64,000 nucleotides of DNA from Tsukamurella tyrosinosolvens. Its GTDB lineage: Bacteria; Actinomycetota; Actinomycetes; Mycobacteriales; Mycobacteriaceae. The notes below the pieces were generated by a model, which saw only the letters and a program-made list of their open reading frames with translations, was not told the origin of the DNA and made no database searches. Positions 20,307 to 28,000 of the stretch are shown here, one piece after another. How positions within the stretch are numbered: the stretch's first letter is position 1; each line of letters opens with the position of its first letter. Location of the stretch: contig NZ_FNSA01000003.1 in assembly GCF_900104775.1 (NCBI RefSeq), forward strand, positions 3,906,001 through 3,970,000, given 5' to 3'. The translations under genes and the position numbers were made by a program.

Positions 20307-20322
20307 TGTGAGATCCCCCACC
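20307..20322 (+). promoter_or_regulatory. CRP-type (cAMP receptor protein) site upstream of whiB1
   Basis: TGTGAGATCCCCCACC fits the mycobacterial CRP pattern GTGA-N6-CCAC/TCAC and closely resembles the site I recall in the M. tuberculosis whiB1 promoter (GTGAGAT followed by CCCAC). Its centre lies about 59 bases before the start predicted from the 20339-20368 promoter, near the -58.5 position reported there. Confidence 0.6.
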
Positions 20323-20338
20323 TCTGAGTCGGAATCTA

Positions 20339-20368
20339 TTGACTCTCGCTGGGAACGTGGAAATATTC
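20339..20368 (+). promoter_or_regulatory. Proximal whiB1 promoter
   Basis: TTGACT (20339-20344) is followed after 18 bases by ATATTC (20363-20368). The predicted start is near 20374, giving a leader of about 110 bases before the whiB1 ATG. Confidence 0.5.
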
Positions 20369-20485
20369 ATGACGTAACAGCGCGGAAACAGTTCGGTTCC
20401 CTCCGCGTTAACAGCCTGGAAATTCGGTGCCTGATCGGCACCTGCGATGAGTGGCGCGCCCGCGTGCCTGAAGGAGTGTACTGAC

Positions 20486-20740
20486 ATGGATTGGCGCCAT
20501 AAGGCCATCTGTCGCGACGAGGATCCCGAGCTGTTCTTCCCCGTGGGCAACAGCGGTCCGGCCATCGCGCAGATCGCGGACGCCAAGCTGGTCTGCAACC
20601 GCTGCCCCGTGACCGCCGAGTGCCTGTCCTGGGCCCTCGAGTCCGGCCAGGACGCCGGCGTGTGGGGCGGCATGAGCGAGGACGAGCGTCGCGCGCTGAA
20701 GCGCCGCAACGCGCGGACCCGCACGCGCACCGCTGTGTAA
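20486..20740 (+). CDS. whiB1: WhiB1 iron-sulfur transcription factor
   Basis: The 84-residue protein has the four cluster-ligand cysteines Cys9, Cys37, Cys40 and Cys46, the GVWGG turn (58-62) and a basic C-terminus RRALKRRNARTRTRT. The length equals M. tuberculosis WhiB1, an essential nitric-oxide-responsive 4Fe-4S protein that binds the primary sigma factor. ATG 20486 follows AAGGAG by 9 bases. It is followed by a strong terminator, so it is monocistronic, and pdtaS is convergent as in mycobacteria. Confidence 0.97.
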   Translation: MDWRHKAICRDEDPELFFPVGNSGPAIAQIADAKLVCNRCPVTAECLSWALESGQDAGVWGGMSEDERRALKRRNARTRTRTAV

Positions 20741-20757
20741 GACACACGTACCGCTTT

Positions 20758-20796
20758 CGACGAAGGCCCGGTGGATCTTCCACCGGGCCTTCGTCG
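20758..20796. terminator. Bidirectional hairpin terminator between whiB1 and pdtaS
   Basis: An 18-base perfect stem (CGACGAAGGCCCGGTGGA paired with its complement) encloses the loop TCT. It starts 18 bases after the whiB1 stop and 19 bases beyond the pdtaS stop, so it can serve both convergent genes. Confidence 0.9.
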
Positions 20797-20814
20797 TGCG
20801 CGGAGCCGTGCGGC

Positions 20815-22308
20815 TCAGACGGGCTGCAGTGGCACGTGGAGCACCGCGTCGGTGCCATCGTCGCGCGAGGAGAGGCTCAGCGTGCCCCCCAGCTCCGATC
20901 GCACCAGCGTCTGCACGATCTGCAGCCCCAGCCGATCCGAGCCCTCGAGGCTGAAGCCGGGCGGCAATCCGGCACCGTCGTCCCGGACCGTCACCTCGAG
21001 CGTCCGTGTCGACCGGTGCGCGAGCAGCTCGATGGTGCCGGTCTCCCCCGGCTCGTAGGCGTGCTCCATCGCGTTCTGGATCAGCTCCGTGACGACCATG
21101 ACCAGCGGCATCGCGCGGTCCGCGTCGAGCAGCCCGACGTCGCCCCGCCGGACCAGGGTGACCGCCGCCGAGCCGCCGGCCGGGGTGACGTCGCCCATGA
21201 TCGGGATGAGCCGGTCGATGACCTCGTCGATGTCGACGTGCTCGTCGACGCTCATCGACAGGGTCTCGTGGACCAGCGCGATGGACGCCACGCGCCGCAC
21301 CGACTCGAGCAGGGCGCGCTTGGCCTCGTCGTTGCGGGTGCGGCGGGCCTGCAGGCGCAGCAGCGCCGAGACCGACTGCAGATTGTTCTTCACCCGGTGG
21401 TGGATCTCACGGATGGTCGCATCTTTGGAGATGAGGGCGCGATCGCGGCGCTTGAGCTCGGTGACGTCGCGGAGCAGGACCACCGCACCGTCGTGCCTGC
21501 CGCCCGGATGCAGGCCCAGGACCCGCAGGACGACGGTGACGCCGCCCTTCGTGAGCTCGATCCGCGAGCCCTCGCCGCGGAGCAGCGCGCCGTCCAGGGC
21601 GGTGGCGAGATCCTCGGACTCGAAGCTGTCGCCCACGAGCTCGGCGGTGGCCTCGGCGAGCTCGCTGCCCTCCAGGTCGGTGTGCGCGCCCATCCTGCGG
21701 TACGCGGACTGCGCGTTGGGGCTCGCGAAGGCGACGCGGCCGGCACCGTCGAGCCGGATGAAGCCGTCGCCGGCGCGCGGCTCCGCCTCGCCCGTGGGCA
21801 GTTCCTCGCGCTCGGGGAAGGTGCCCTCGGCGACCATCGTGCACAGGTCGTCGGCGCACTCGGTGTACGCCACCTCCAGGGGGCTGGGGGTGCGCGGGTG
21901 GGTGACGTTGAAGTCGCGGGTGAGGACCGCGACGACCTCGCCGTCCGAGGGCACCGGGACGGCCTCGCGGCGCACCCGGGCCGGCCCCGTCCAGGCCGGG
22001 GTCACCCCGCGCACCACCACGCCGCCCTCGAACGCGGCGTGCAGCGTGGGCGCCTCCCACGGCGGGACGACGACGCCGACACCGTCGGAGTCGTAGACGG
22101 TGGAGGTGGTGTTGGGCCGGCACTGCGCGATGCAGATGTACGCGGGGTCGGTGGTGTCGCCCTCCGGGTCGTTCCGGACCCACAGCCGCAGGTCGGCGAA
22201 CGAGAGGTCGGCCAACAGCTGCCACTCGCCGGCGATGCGCTGCAGGTGCCGGGCGGCCCGCCCCGGGAGGTCGGTGTGGATCGCCAGGAGGTCGGCGAGG
22301 GAGGCCAT
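20815..22308 (-). CDS. pdtaS: PdtaS sensor histidine kinase
   Basis: The 497-residue cytosolic kinase has an N-terminal GAF-like region (about 1-160), a PAS domain (about 180-285, GFIRLDGAGRVAFASPNAQ) and a HisKA_2-type domain IREIHHRVKNNLQS with phospho-acceptor His303, the same number I recall for M. tuberculosis PdtaS (Rv3220c). An HATPase region follows with ELIQNAMEHAY and DDGAGLPPGF. It would phosphorylate the ANTAR-type RNA-binding regulator PdtaR, encoded elsewhere. No membrane segment is seen. Confidence 0.95.
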   Translation of the reverse strand: MASLADLLAIHTDLPGRAARHLQRIAGEWQLLADLSFADLRLWVRNDPEGDTTDPAYICIAQCRPNTTSTVYDSDGVGVVVPPWEAPTLHAAFEGGVVVRGVTPAWTGPARVRREAVPVPSDGEVVAVLTRDFNVTHPRTPSPLEVAYTECADDLCTMVAEGTFPEREELPTGEAEPRAGDGFIRLDGAGRVAFASPNAQSAYRRMGAHTDLEGSELAEATAELVGDSFESEDLATALDGALLRGEGSRIELTKGGVTVVLRVLGLHPGGRHDGAVVLLRDVTELKRRDRALISKDATIREIHHRVKNNLQSVSALLRLQARRTRNDEAKRALLESVRRVASIALVHETLSMSVDEHVDIDEVIDRLIPIMGDVTPAGGSAAVTLVRRGDVGLLDADRAMPLVMVVTELIQNAMEHAYEPGETGTIELLAHRSTRTLEVTVRDDGAGLPPGFSLEGSDRLGLQIVQTLVRSELGGTLSLSSRDDGTDAVLHVPLQPV

Positions 22309-22394
22309 GGGACCGCCTTTTTGTCGTCGTCGGTGCCGTCGTGAAACAATAGCCGGTACTGCGTATGAGCTTGACGGACAGGAAGGAGACCGCC

Positions 22395-22469
22395 ATGGGA
22401 AAGCGTGGACGTAAGAAGCGCTCGCGGAAGAAGAACGCTGCGAACCACGGCAAGCGCCCGAACTCCTGA
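22395..22469 (+). CDS. 50S ribosomal protein bL37
   Basis: This 24-residue, highly basic peptide (MGKRGRKKRSRKKN, then AANHGKRPNS) closely resembles the small mycobacterial large-subunit protein bL37, which is also 24 residues with the same NHGKRPN ending. The ATG follows GGAAGGAG by 6 bases, an excellent ribosome site, and the gene ends 27 bases before a strong terminator. It is divergent from pdtaS, in the same neighbourhood as in M. smegmatis as I recall. Its shortness makes it easily missed. Confidence 0.9.
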   Translation: MGKRGRKKRSRKKNAANHGKRPNS

Positions 22470-22495
22470 TCCCTCAGGTTTCATGTGACTTGCGC

Positions 22496-22532
22496 ACGAG
22501 GGCCCGTCGACATCGCGTCGACGGGCCCTCGT
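22496..22532. terminator. Hairpin terminator after bL37 and rshA
   Basis: A perfect 16-base stem ACGAGGGCCCGTCGAC with loop ATCGC lies between the convergent bL37 and rshA stops, and can end both transcripts. Confidence 0.9.
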
Positions 22533-22572
22533 CCTGTCCGTGGCGCCCGGGGGCGCCGATCCGCTGCGCCGG

Positions 22573-22854
22573 CTACTCCGGTCGGAAACGCACCTCGGTG
22601 TGCCGGATGCTGATGGTCAGCCGCTCGCGGAGCCCCTCGGGCGCGCGCTCGCCGCCGCACTTGCGGTTCACCAGCGACTTGATCTGCTGCTCGATGCCGT
22701 AGTGCGACAGGCACTGCGAACAGCCGTCGATGTGCGCCTTGAGGCGCTCCTTCGCGGCCGAGTCGCACTCGTTGTCCAGGAGCAGCCAGATGTCCGCCAT
22801 CACGGCGGAGCAGTCGAGCTCCAGATCCGGGTTACCGTCCGACGAGTACGTCAC
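22573..22854 (-). CDS. rshA: Anti-sigma factor RshA (zinc-binding, redox-sensitive)
   Basis: The 93-residue protein carries the ZAS motif H-x3-C-x2-C (His41, Cys45, Cys48 in HIDGCSQC) with a further Cys30 and Cys66. Such proteins hold SigH inactive until oxidation of the cysteines releases zinc and the sigma factor. It overlaps the upstream sigH gene by 4 bases (ATGA), so translation is coupled and stoichiometry kept. It matches the sigH-rshA pair of mycobacteria. Confidence 0.92.
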   Translation of the reverse strand: MTYSSDGNPDLELDCSAVMADIWLLLDNECDSAAKERLKAHIDGCSQCLSHYGIEQQIKSLVNRKCGGERAPEGLRERLTISIRHTEVRFRPE

Positions 22855-23579
22855 TTCTCGACCTCCTGAGCGGCGGCGCCGTCGGCACCGTCGGAATCCT
22901 GCCCCCGGAGGAAGCCGCGCTCCCGCGCGACGCCCTCGAGCTCGGCGCGGAGCTGCCGCCGGCCGCGGTGCAGCCGCGACATGACCGTGCCGATCGGGGT
23001 ACCCATGATCTCGGCGATCTCCTTGTAGGGGAATCCCTCCACGTCGGCGTAGTACACCGCCATGCGGAACTCCTCGGGGAGCTTCGCGAGAGCCTGCTTG
23101 ATCTCATCGTCGGGCAGTGCATCCAGCGCCTCGATCTCCGCGGAGCGCAGGCCGGTGGAGCTGTGCTCCGCCGTGGCCGCGAGCTGCCAGTCGGTGATCT
23201 CGTCAGTGGGGTACTGCGCGGGCTGCCGCTGCTTCTTCCGGTAGCCGTTGATGTAGGTGTTCGTGAGGATCCGGTACAGCCACGCCTTGAGGTTGGTGCC
23301 CTTCTTGAAGCTGCGGAAGGCGCTGTAGGCCTTCACGTAGGTCTCCTGGACCAGGTCCTCCGCATCCGCGGGATTGCGGGTCATCCGCAGCGCGGCGCCG
23401 TACAGCTGGTCGAGCAGCGGCAGCGCCTCGGCCTCGAAGCGGGCCGTGAGCTGCTCCGGCGTCTCGGTCACCTCGTCGGGGGCCGAGTCCAGATCCGCTA
23501 CGTGCGTGATGTCCCCGTCCGTCATACCGTCGAAGGCTACCGGTCGCTCGAGGACCGCTGCGCCGCTACCTGCACTCAC
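22851..23579 (-). CDS. sigH: ECF sigma factor SigH, with two possible starts
   Basis: The product has sigma region 2 ([34 protein letters not shown]) and region 4 ([28 protein letters not shown]), nearly identical in pattern to M. tuberculosis SigH, which controls the thiol-oxidative and heat response. GTG 23579 gives 242 residues; ATG 23525 gives 224 and matches the usual SigH N-terminus. A GGAAC-N18-GTT promoter ends just 9 bases before GTG 23579, so the autoregulated transcript would start almost at that codon. The pair of starts recalls the unstable long isoform described for Streptomyces SigR. Confidence 0.93.
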   Translation of the reverse strand: MSAGSGAAVLERPVAFDGMTDGDITHVADLDSAPDEVTETPEQLTARFEAEALPLLDQLYGAALRMTRNPADAEDLVQETYVKAYSAFRSFKKGTNLKAWLYRILTNTYINGYRKKQRQPAQYPTDEITDWQLAATAEHSSTGLRSAEIEALDALPDDEIKQALAKLPEEFRMAVYYADVEGFPYKEIAEIMGTPIGTVMSRLHRGRRQLRAELEGVARERGFLRGQDSDGADGAAAQEVEK

Positions 23580-23588
23580 GACCTCTGC

Positions 23589-23615
23589 AACAGCACAGTG
23601 CGTCGGCTTGTTCCC
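23589..23615 (-). promoter_or_regulatory. SigH-type autoregulatory promoter
   Basis: On the minus strand GGGAAC (23615-23610) and GTT (23591-23589) are placed as GGAAC-N18-GTT, the SigR/SigH consensus. The predicted start is around 23580-23583, directly before the upstream sigH start codon at 23579. Confidence 0.7.
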
Positions 23616-23627
23616 GCGGAGTCCGGT

Positions 23628-24095
23628 TCAACGCAGGCGGAGCCGGACCATGGGCAGACCGTCGACGGTGTGCCCGACCGCGTGCTCGATGGCGCCGCGC
23701 AGGCGCTCCCAGGCCGCCGGGTGCGCGGCGCGGTAGCGGTCGAGCACCGCGGCGGAGGCCTCGGCGTCCAGCAGGTCGGCCCGCGCCGCCCGCTCGCGCC
23801 GCCCGACGGTGACCCGGCACTCCGGCTGCGCGCGCAGGTTGCGGTACCACTGCGCGGTCTCCCCGAAGCCGCTGCAGACCACGACCGTGTCGGCGTCCGG
23901 CCGGTCGACGACCTCGAGCACGACGTAGCGCGGCTCGCCGGACTTCCGCCCGGTGTGCTCGATCATCACCATCCGTGGCCCCAGCGCCGCGCCCAGCCCG
24001 TGCCGGAACAGCCAGATGGGCGCCCGCACCAGGCCGCGCGTCCGCAGCGCACGCGCCGCGAGCGCGGTGGGAGTGAGGTTCTCCAGGATCGGCAT
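23628..24095 (-). CDS. Deazaflavin-dependent (Ddn-like) oxidoreductase
   Basis: The 155-residue protein has the FDOR signature MVMIEHTGRKSGEPRYVVLEVV followed by VVVCSGFGETAQWYRNL and VTVGRRE. This places it in the nitroreductase family of deazaflavin-dependent enzymes that use F420. It is immediately upstream of sigH on the same strand, with 48 bases between, so read-through into sigH is possible. ATG 24095 is chosen over 24098. The substrate is unknown. Confidence 0.82.
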   Translation of the reverse strand: MPILENLTPTALAARALRTRGLVRAPIWLFRHGLGAALGPRMVMIEHTGRKSGEPRYVVLEVVDRPDADTVVVCSGFGETAQWYRNLRAQPECRVTVGRRERAARADLLDAEASAAVLDRYRAAHPAAWERLRGAIEHAVGHTVDGLPMVRLRLR

Positions 24096-24145
24096 CACCG
24101 ACCCGACGGTACGCCGCGCCCTGCCCGGTCTGATTGACTGGCGCG

Positions 24146-24634
24146 ATGGCGAAGAAGAACGCAGCGGCGACGCCGGCGATCGCGGCGCTGCAGGCCGCGG
24201 GGATCGCGTTCCGCGTGCACGAGTACGCCCACGATCCGCGCGCGGAGTCCTTCGGGGGCGAGGCCGCGGAGGCGCTGGGCCACGACCCGGCGCGGGTGTT
24301 CAAGACGCTGGTCATCGGCGACGGGAAGCAGCTCGCGGTCGCGATCGTGCCCACCTCGGGCAAGCTCAGCCTCAAGGCCGCGGGCGCCGCGCTGGGCCTG
24401 CACCGCCCGGCGATGGCCGACCCCGCCGACGTCCGGCGGGTCACCGGGTACGTGCTCGGCGGCGTCTCCCCGCTGGGGCAGCGCAAGCGCCTGCCGACCG
24501 CGATCGACGAGTCCGCGCTCGGCTTCGAGACCGTCTTCTGTTCGGCCGGCCGACGGGGCCTGGAGGTCGAGGTGGCACCGTCGGACCTGGTGGCCGCGAC
24601 GTCGGCGACGGTGGCGCCGCTCGCCGCGCCGTGA
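24146..24634 (+). CDS. ybaK: Cys-tRNA(Pro)/Cys-tRNA(Cys) deacylase YbaK
   Basis: The 162-residue protein contains the YbaK motifs ESFGGEAAEALGHDPARVFKTLVI and a conserved TGYVLGGVSPLGQRKRLPT, including the catalytic Lys region (FKTLV). It hydrolyses mischarged Cys-tRNA(Pro) in trans and may act on other short aminoacyl-tRNAs. It is divergent from the Ddn-like gene. ATG 24146 gives the N-terminus MAKKNAAATPAI usual for the family. Confidence 0.92.
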   Translation: MAKKNAAATPAIAALQAAGIAFRVHEYAHDPRAESFGGEAAEALGHDPARVFKTLVIGDGKQLAVAIVPTSGKLSLKAAGAALGLHRPAMADPADVRRVTGYVLGGVSPLGQRKRLPTAIDESALGFETVFCSAGRRGLEVEVAPSDLVAATSATVAPLAAP

Positions 24635-24701
24635 TACTCAGGGGGTGACCAGCGGCCCGCCCGGGTTTGGCGGCGGACGCAGCGGAAAGTAGGTTCGTGG
24701 T

Positions 24702-26813
24702 ATGGCCAGCTACTTCGTCACGGGCGGGACGGGCTTCATCGGCCGCGCCGTCGTGGCGCGGCTCGCCGCCGCGGATCGCGACAGCACGATCTACCTGCTG
24801 GTGCGCGACGCCTCCCTCCCCCGGTTCGAGCGGCTCATCGCCGATCTGGGGCACGAGCTCGCGCCGCAGGTGGTGCCCGTCGCGGGCGACGTCACCGAGC
24901 CGGGCCTCGGGATCACGCCCGGCGACCTCCCCGACCACGTCGACCACGTGATCCACCTCGCGGCGGTCTACGACATGGAGGCCCCCGAGGAACTGCAGGA
25001 GCTGACCAACGTCGGGGGCACCCGCAACGTCCTGGAGCTCGCGGGCCGGCTCGGCGCCACGATGCACCACGTCTCCTCGCTGGCGGTGGCCGGCAACCAC
25101 GAGGGCTGGTTCGCGGAATCCGACTTCGACGTCGCGCAGTTCTTCCCCACGCCCTACCACCGCACCAAGTACGAGTCCGAGCGCCTCGTCCGCGAGTCGA
25201 CGGTGCCCTGGCAGATCTACCGGCCGTCCATCGTGGTGGGCGATTCGATGACGGGCGCGATCGACAAGATCGACGGCCCCTACTACTTCTTCCCGTTCCT
25301 GCGCCTCATGGGGACCATCCCGCACCACCTGCACGTGCCCTTCGCAAACCTGGGCTACACGAACATCGTGCCGGTGGACTTCGTGGCGGCCGCGCTCGCC
25401 GCGCTGGTCACCGCGCCGCCGGCGCCGGGCACCGTCTTCCACCTGGCCGATCCCAAGGGCCAGAGCATGGCGACGATCTACGACGCGATCGCGCCCGCCT
25501 TCTCCGGCCCGAAGACCCTGCCGGTGCCCAGCGCACCGCTGGGCGAGTTCGCAGCGAGGATCGGCCGCCGGGGCGAGGTGCGGGCGCTGCGCGACACGAT
25601 CGCGCGCCAGCTCGGGATCCCGCCGTCGCTCCTGGACCACCCCTTCTACAACACCCGGTTCGACTCGGAGGCCACGCACCGCGTGCTGAGCCGGTACGGG
25701 GTGGCGCTGCCGCGCCTGAAGTCGTACGGCCCGCGCCTGTTCCGCTACTGGGCCGAGCACCTCGACCCGTCGCGCAACCGGCGCGACGATCCGCGCGGCC
25801 CGCTGGTGGGCAAGCACATCCTGCTGACGGGCGGCTCGTCCGGCATCGGCCGCGAGGCCGCGAAGCAGGCGGTCCTCAAGGGCGCCAACGTCTTCATCGT
25901 CGCCCGCAAGCCCGAGGACCTCGCGGACGCGGTCCAGCGGATCGAGGCCGAGCCCGGGATGCCCGGCGTGCCCAAGGGCATCGTCCGCGCGTACCAGTGC
26001 GATGTCACCGACCCGGAGGCCGTGCGCACCACCGTCGCCCAGATCCTCGCCGAGCACGGCCACGTGGACGTGCTGGTCAACAGCGCCGGCCGGTCCATCC
26101 GCCGCGCGACCGTCGACTCGGTGGACCGCGCGCACGACTACCAGCGCACCATGGCGGTGAACTACTTCGGCGCCGTCTACCTGATCCTGGAGCTGTTGCC
26201 GCACATGGTCGCGCGCAAGTCGGGGCACGTGGTCAACGTCTCGTCGATCGGCGTGCAGGTGCGCGGCCCGCGGTTCGCGGCGTACATCGCCTCGAAGTCG
26301 GCACTGGAGGCGTTCAGCGACATCACGGCGGCCGAGACCATGTCGGACCACGTCACTTTCACCAACATCCACATGCCGCTCACCCGCACGCGGATGATCG
26401 AGCCGACCGACGCCTACGACAACGCGATGGCGCTCTCGGTGGAGAAGGCGGGCCAGATCGTGGTGCGCGCCATCGTCGAGCGGCCCCGCCGCATCGACAC
26501 CCCGCTCGGCACCCTGGCGCAGTTCGGACAGTTCCTCTCCCCGCGCATCGCCGCCGCGGCGCAGCACCAGGGCTACCTGCTGTTCCCGGAGCCCGAGGGC
26601 GATTCCGAGGGCGCGGCCAAGGTCGTCGAAGTCGATGTGGCCGAGGTGGACTCGCCGCGCGGCCGGCTCGCCGCGGCGGGCGCCGCCACGAAGGACCTGT
26701 CGAAGGACATCTCCTCCGCCGCCGTCAGCCCGCTGTTCGGCATCTCCGGCGATCAGGGCCTCCGGCGCCTCGCCCGCAAGACCCTCAACCGGCTGCCCGG
26801 CATCAACTGGTAG
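24702..26813 (+). CDS. Two-domain SDR protein, acyl-CoA reductase-like
   Basis: This 703-residue fusion has an N-terminal extended SDR domain (VTGGTGFIGRAVVARL; YHRTKYESER with the YxxxK pair), as in fatty acyl reductases and epimerases, and a C-terminal classical SDR domain from about 370 (ILLTGGSSGIGREAA; NSAGRS; NVSSIG; AAYIASKSALEAF). This architecture resembles mycobacterial Acr1 (Rv3391), which reduces acyl-CoA to aldehyde or alcohol and could supply wax-ester precursors. The position after ybaK is near that of Rv3224. ATG 24702 is 6 bases after TAGGTT, suggesting a leaderless mRNA. Confidence 0.82.
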   Translation: MASYFVTGGTGFIGRAVVARLAAADRDSTIYLLVRDASLPRFERLIADLGHELAPQVVPVAGDVTEPGLGITPGDLPDHVDHVIHLAAVYDMEAPEELQELTNVGGTRNVLELAGRLGATMHHVSSLAVAGNHEGWFAESDFDVAQFFPTPYHRTKYESERLVRESTVPWQIYRPSIVVGDSMTGAIDKIDGPYYFFPFLRLMGTIPHHLHVPFANLGYTNIVPVDFVAAALAALVTAPPAPGTVFHLADPKGQSMATIYDAIAPAFSGPKTLPVPSAPLGEFAARIGRRGEVRALRDTIARQLGIPPSLLDHPFYNTRFDSEATHRVLSRYGVALPRLKSYGPRLFRYWAEHLDPSRNRRDDPRGPLVGKHILLTGGSSGIGREAAKQAVLKGANVFIVARKPEDLADAVQRIEAEPGMPGVPKGIVRAYQCDVTDPEAVRTTVAQILAEHGHVDVLVNSAGRSIRRATVDSVDRAHDYQRTMAVNYFGAVYLILELLPHMVARKSGHVVNVSSIGVQVRGPRFAAYIASKSALEAFSDITAAETMSDHVTFTNIHMPLTRTRMIEPTDAYDNAMALSVEKAGQIVVRAIVERPRRIDTPLGTLAQFGQFLSPRIAAAAQHQGYLLFPEPEGDSEGAAKVVEVDVAEVDSPRGRLAAAGAATKDLSKDISSAAVSPLFGISGDQGLRRLARKTLNRLPGINW

Positions 26814-27456
26814 CCGCGCGCAGCGCGGTGGGCGGAGAGCCCGCGAGCGCCCGCACCTCCCTGGTCAGGTGGGCCTGGTCGGCGTAGCCGACCGCGGCGG
26901 CGACGTCCGCCAGCGCCCGGCCCGCACGGATCGGCCCGACGGCCCGCTGGAAGCGCTGGATCCGCGCGAGCGTCTTGGGGCCGTAACCGAAGGACCGCCG
27001 GGCCAGTCTGTGCAGGGCCCGCTCCCCGAGCCCGGACTCGGCCGCGATCTGCCCGACGGTGCGCCCCGCCCCGAGCCGCGCGGCGACGGCGCCGATCCGC
27101 CCGTCCAGGTCCACCCCGTCGAGGAGAGCCACCGCGATCGCCTCGGGGTCGGTCGCACGCGGAATCCGCCTGTGCGGCAGCACGTCCGCAAGGGCGACCC
27201 GCCGGCCGGTCAGCTCGTCGGCGGCGATTCCCAGCAGCTGCGGCAACATCCCCGAGGGGAAGCGCAGGCCGTCGAGCCGCGCACCGTCGAACCCGGCGAC
27301 GCGCGCCGCGACGGCGTCCGGGCCCGCGACGATCGCGGCACCGTCGACGACGATGACGTCCATGCACCCGTCGGGCAGGATCAGCGCCGGGCCCGCGCCG
27401 CCCACCGAGGTCCACCGGATCGCGCCGGGGACCGAGGACGGCCACTCGCTGTACAC
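26803..27456 (-). CDS. AraC-family transcriptional regulator
   Basis: The 217-residue protein has an N-terminal ligand region with ALILPDGCMDVIVVDG, typical of the DUF6597-type AraC group, and a C-terminal double helix-turn-helix (about 135-210) with TVGQIAAESGLGERALHRLARRSFGYGPKTLARIQRFQRA and LADVAAAVGYADQAHLTRE. GTG 27456 is chosen to fit YSEWPSS as the N-terminus. It overlaps the preceding convergent gene by 11 bases and is divergent from the VOC gene, its likeliest target. Confidence 0.88.
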   Translation of the reverse strand: MYSEWPSSVPGAIRWTSVGGAGPALILPDGCMDVIVVDGAAIVAGPDAVAARVAGFDGARLDGLRFPSGMLPQLLGIAADELTGRRVALADVLPHRRIPRATDPEAIAVALLDGVDLDGRIGAVAARLGAGRTVGQIAAESGLGERALHRLARRSFGYGPKTLARIQRFQRAVGPIRAGRALADVAAAVGYADQAHLTREVRALAGSPPTALRAATS

Positions 27457-27516
27457 GCTTCGAGTATGTCCGAAACGTTCAAGACGCGGGCGCCGGCCGC
27501 GGCATACCGTGGCCGC

Positions 27517-27909
27517 ATGACACAGCGACTGCGCTTCGATGCGATCGGCATGGTGACCGAGGACCTGCCCGCCGCCCTCGCCTTCTACCGGCGACTGGGC
27601 CTGGAGATCCCCGAGGGCGCCGAGGACCAACCGCACGTGGAGGCGGAGCTGCCGGGAGGGATGCGACTGATGTGGGACTCGGTCGCCGTGATCCGCTCCA
27701 TGGAACCCGACTGGGTCAAGCAGCCGGGCCAGAACGCGACGCTGTGCGTGAAGTGCGCCTCGCCCGCGGTCGTCGACGAGGTGCACGCCGAGCTGGTCGC
27801 CGCGGGCAGCCCGAGCGCGATGGCCCCGTTCGACGCGCCCTGGGGGCAGCGGTACGCGGGCGTGCTCGACCCCGACGGGTACCAGGTGCAGCTCTTCGCC
27901 CAGCAGTAG
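27517..27909 (+). CDS. VOC/glyoxalase superfamily protein
   Basis: This 130-residue single-domain protein has the VOC pattern FDAIGMVTEDLPAALAFYRRLGL and ends WGQRYAGVLDPDGYQVQLFAQQ. It is a small metal-dependent fold used in glyoxalase, dioxygenase and resistance proteins; the exact reaction cannot be told. The ATG is 6 bases after TACCGT (27505-27510), indicating a leaderless transcript. It pairs with the divergent AraC-type gene. Confidence 0.85.
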   Translation: MTQRLRFDAIGMVTEDLPAALAFYRRLGLEIPEGAEDQPHVEAELPGGMRLMWDSVAVIRSMEPDWVKQPGQNATLCVKCASPAVVDEVHAELVAAGSPSAMAPFDAPWGQRYAGVLDPDGYQVQLFAQQ

Positions 27910-28000
27910 CCGCGAGTAGTCGCGGTCCGGGCGCGGGCACCGTCGAACGTGCCTATCGTGGGAGGCGAACCGTTCCCGTCCCCCACAAGGAGATCCGACG

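Larger units (their letters stand above)
20113..20485. other. Gene-free control region upstream of whiB1 (373 bases)
   Basis: No convincing gene is present. The region is richer in A/T than its surroundings and holds two promoter-like pairs (20209-20237 and 20339-20368), a CRP-type site (20307-20322), a CTGCAG pair spaced about 22 bases (around 20196-20221) and an 11-base palindrome GTGTAGTACAC near 20266. The whiB1 leader from the second promoter would be about 110 bases. This matches the long regulated whiB1 upstream region known in mycobacteria. Confidence 0.7.

Noticed and set aside
22573-22854. A WhiB-type protein because of several cysteines
   Set aside because: The H-x3-C-x2-C arrangement and overlap with sigH identify a zinc anti-sigma factor; no GVWGG turn is present.
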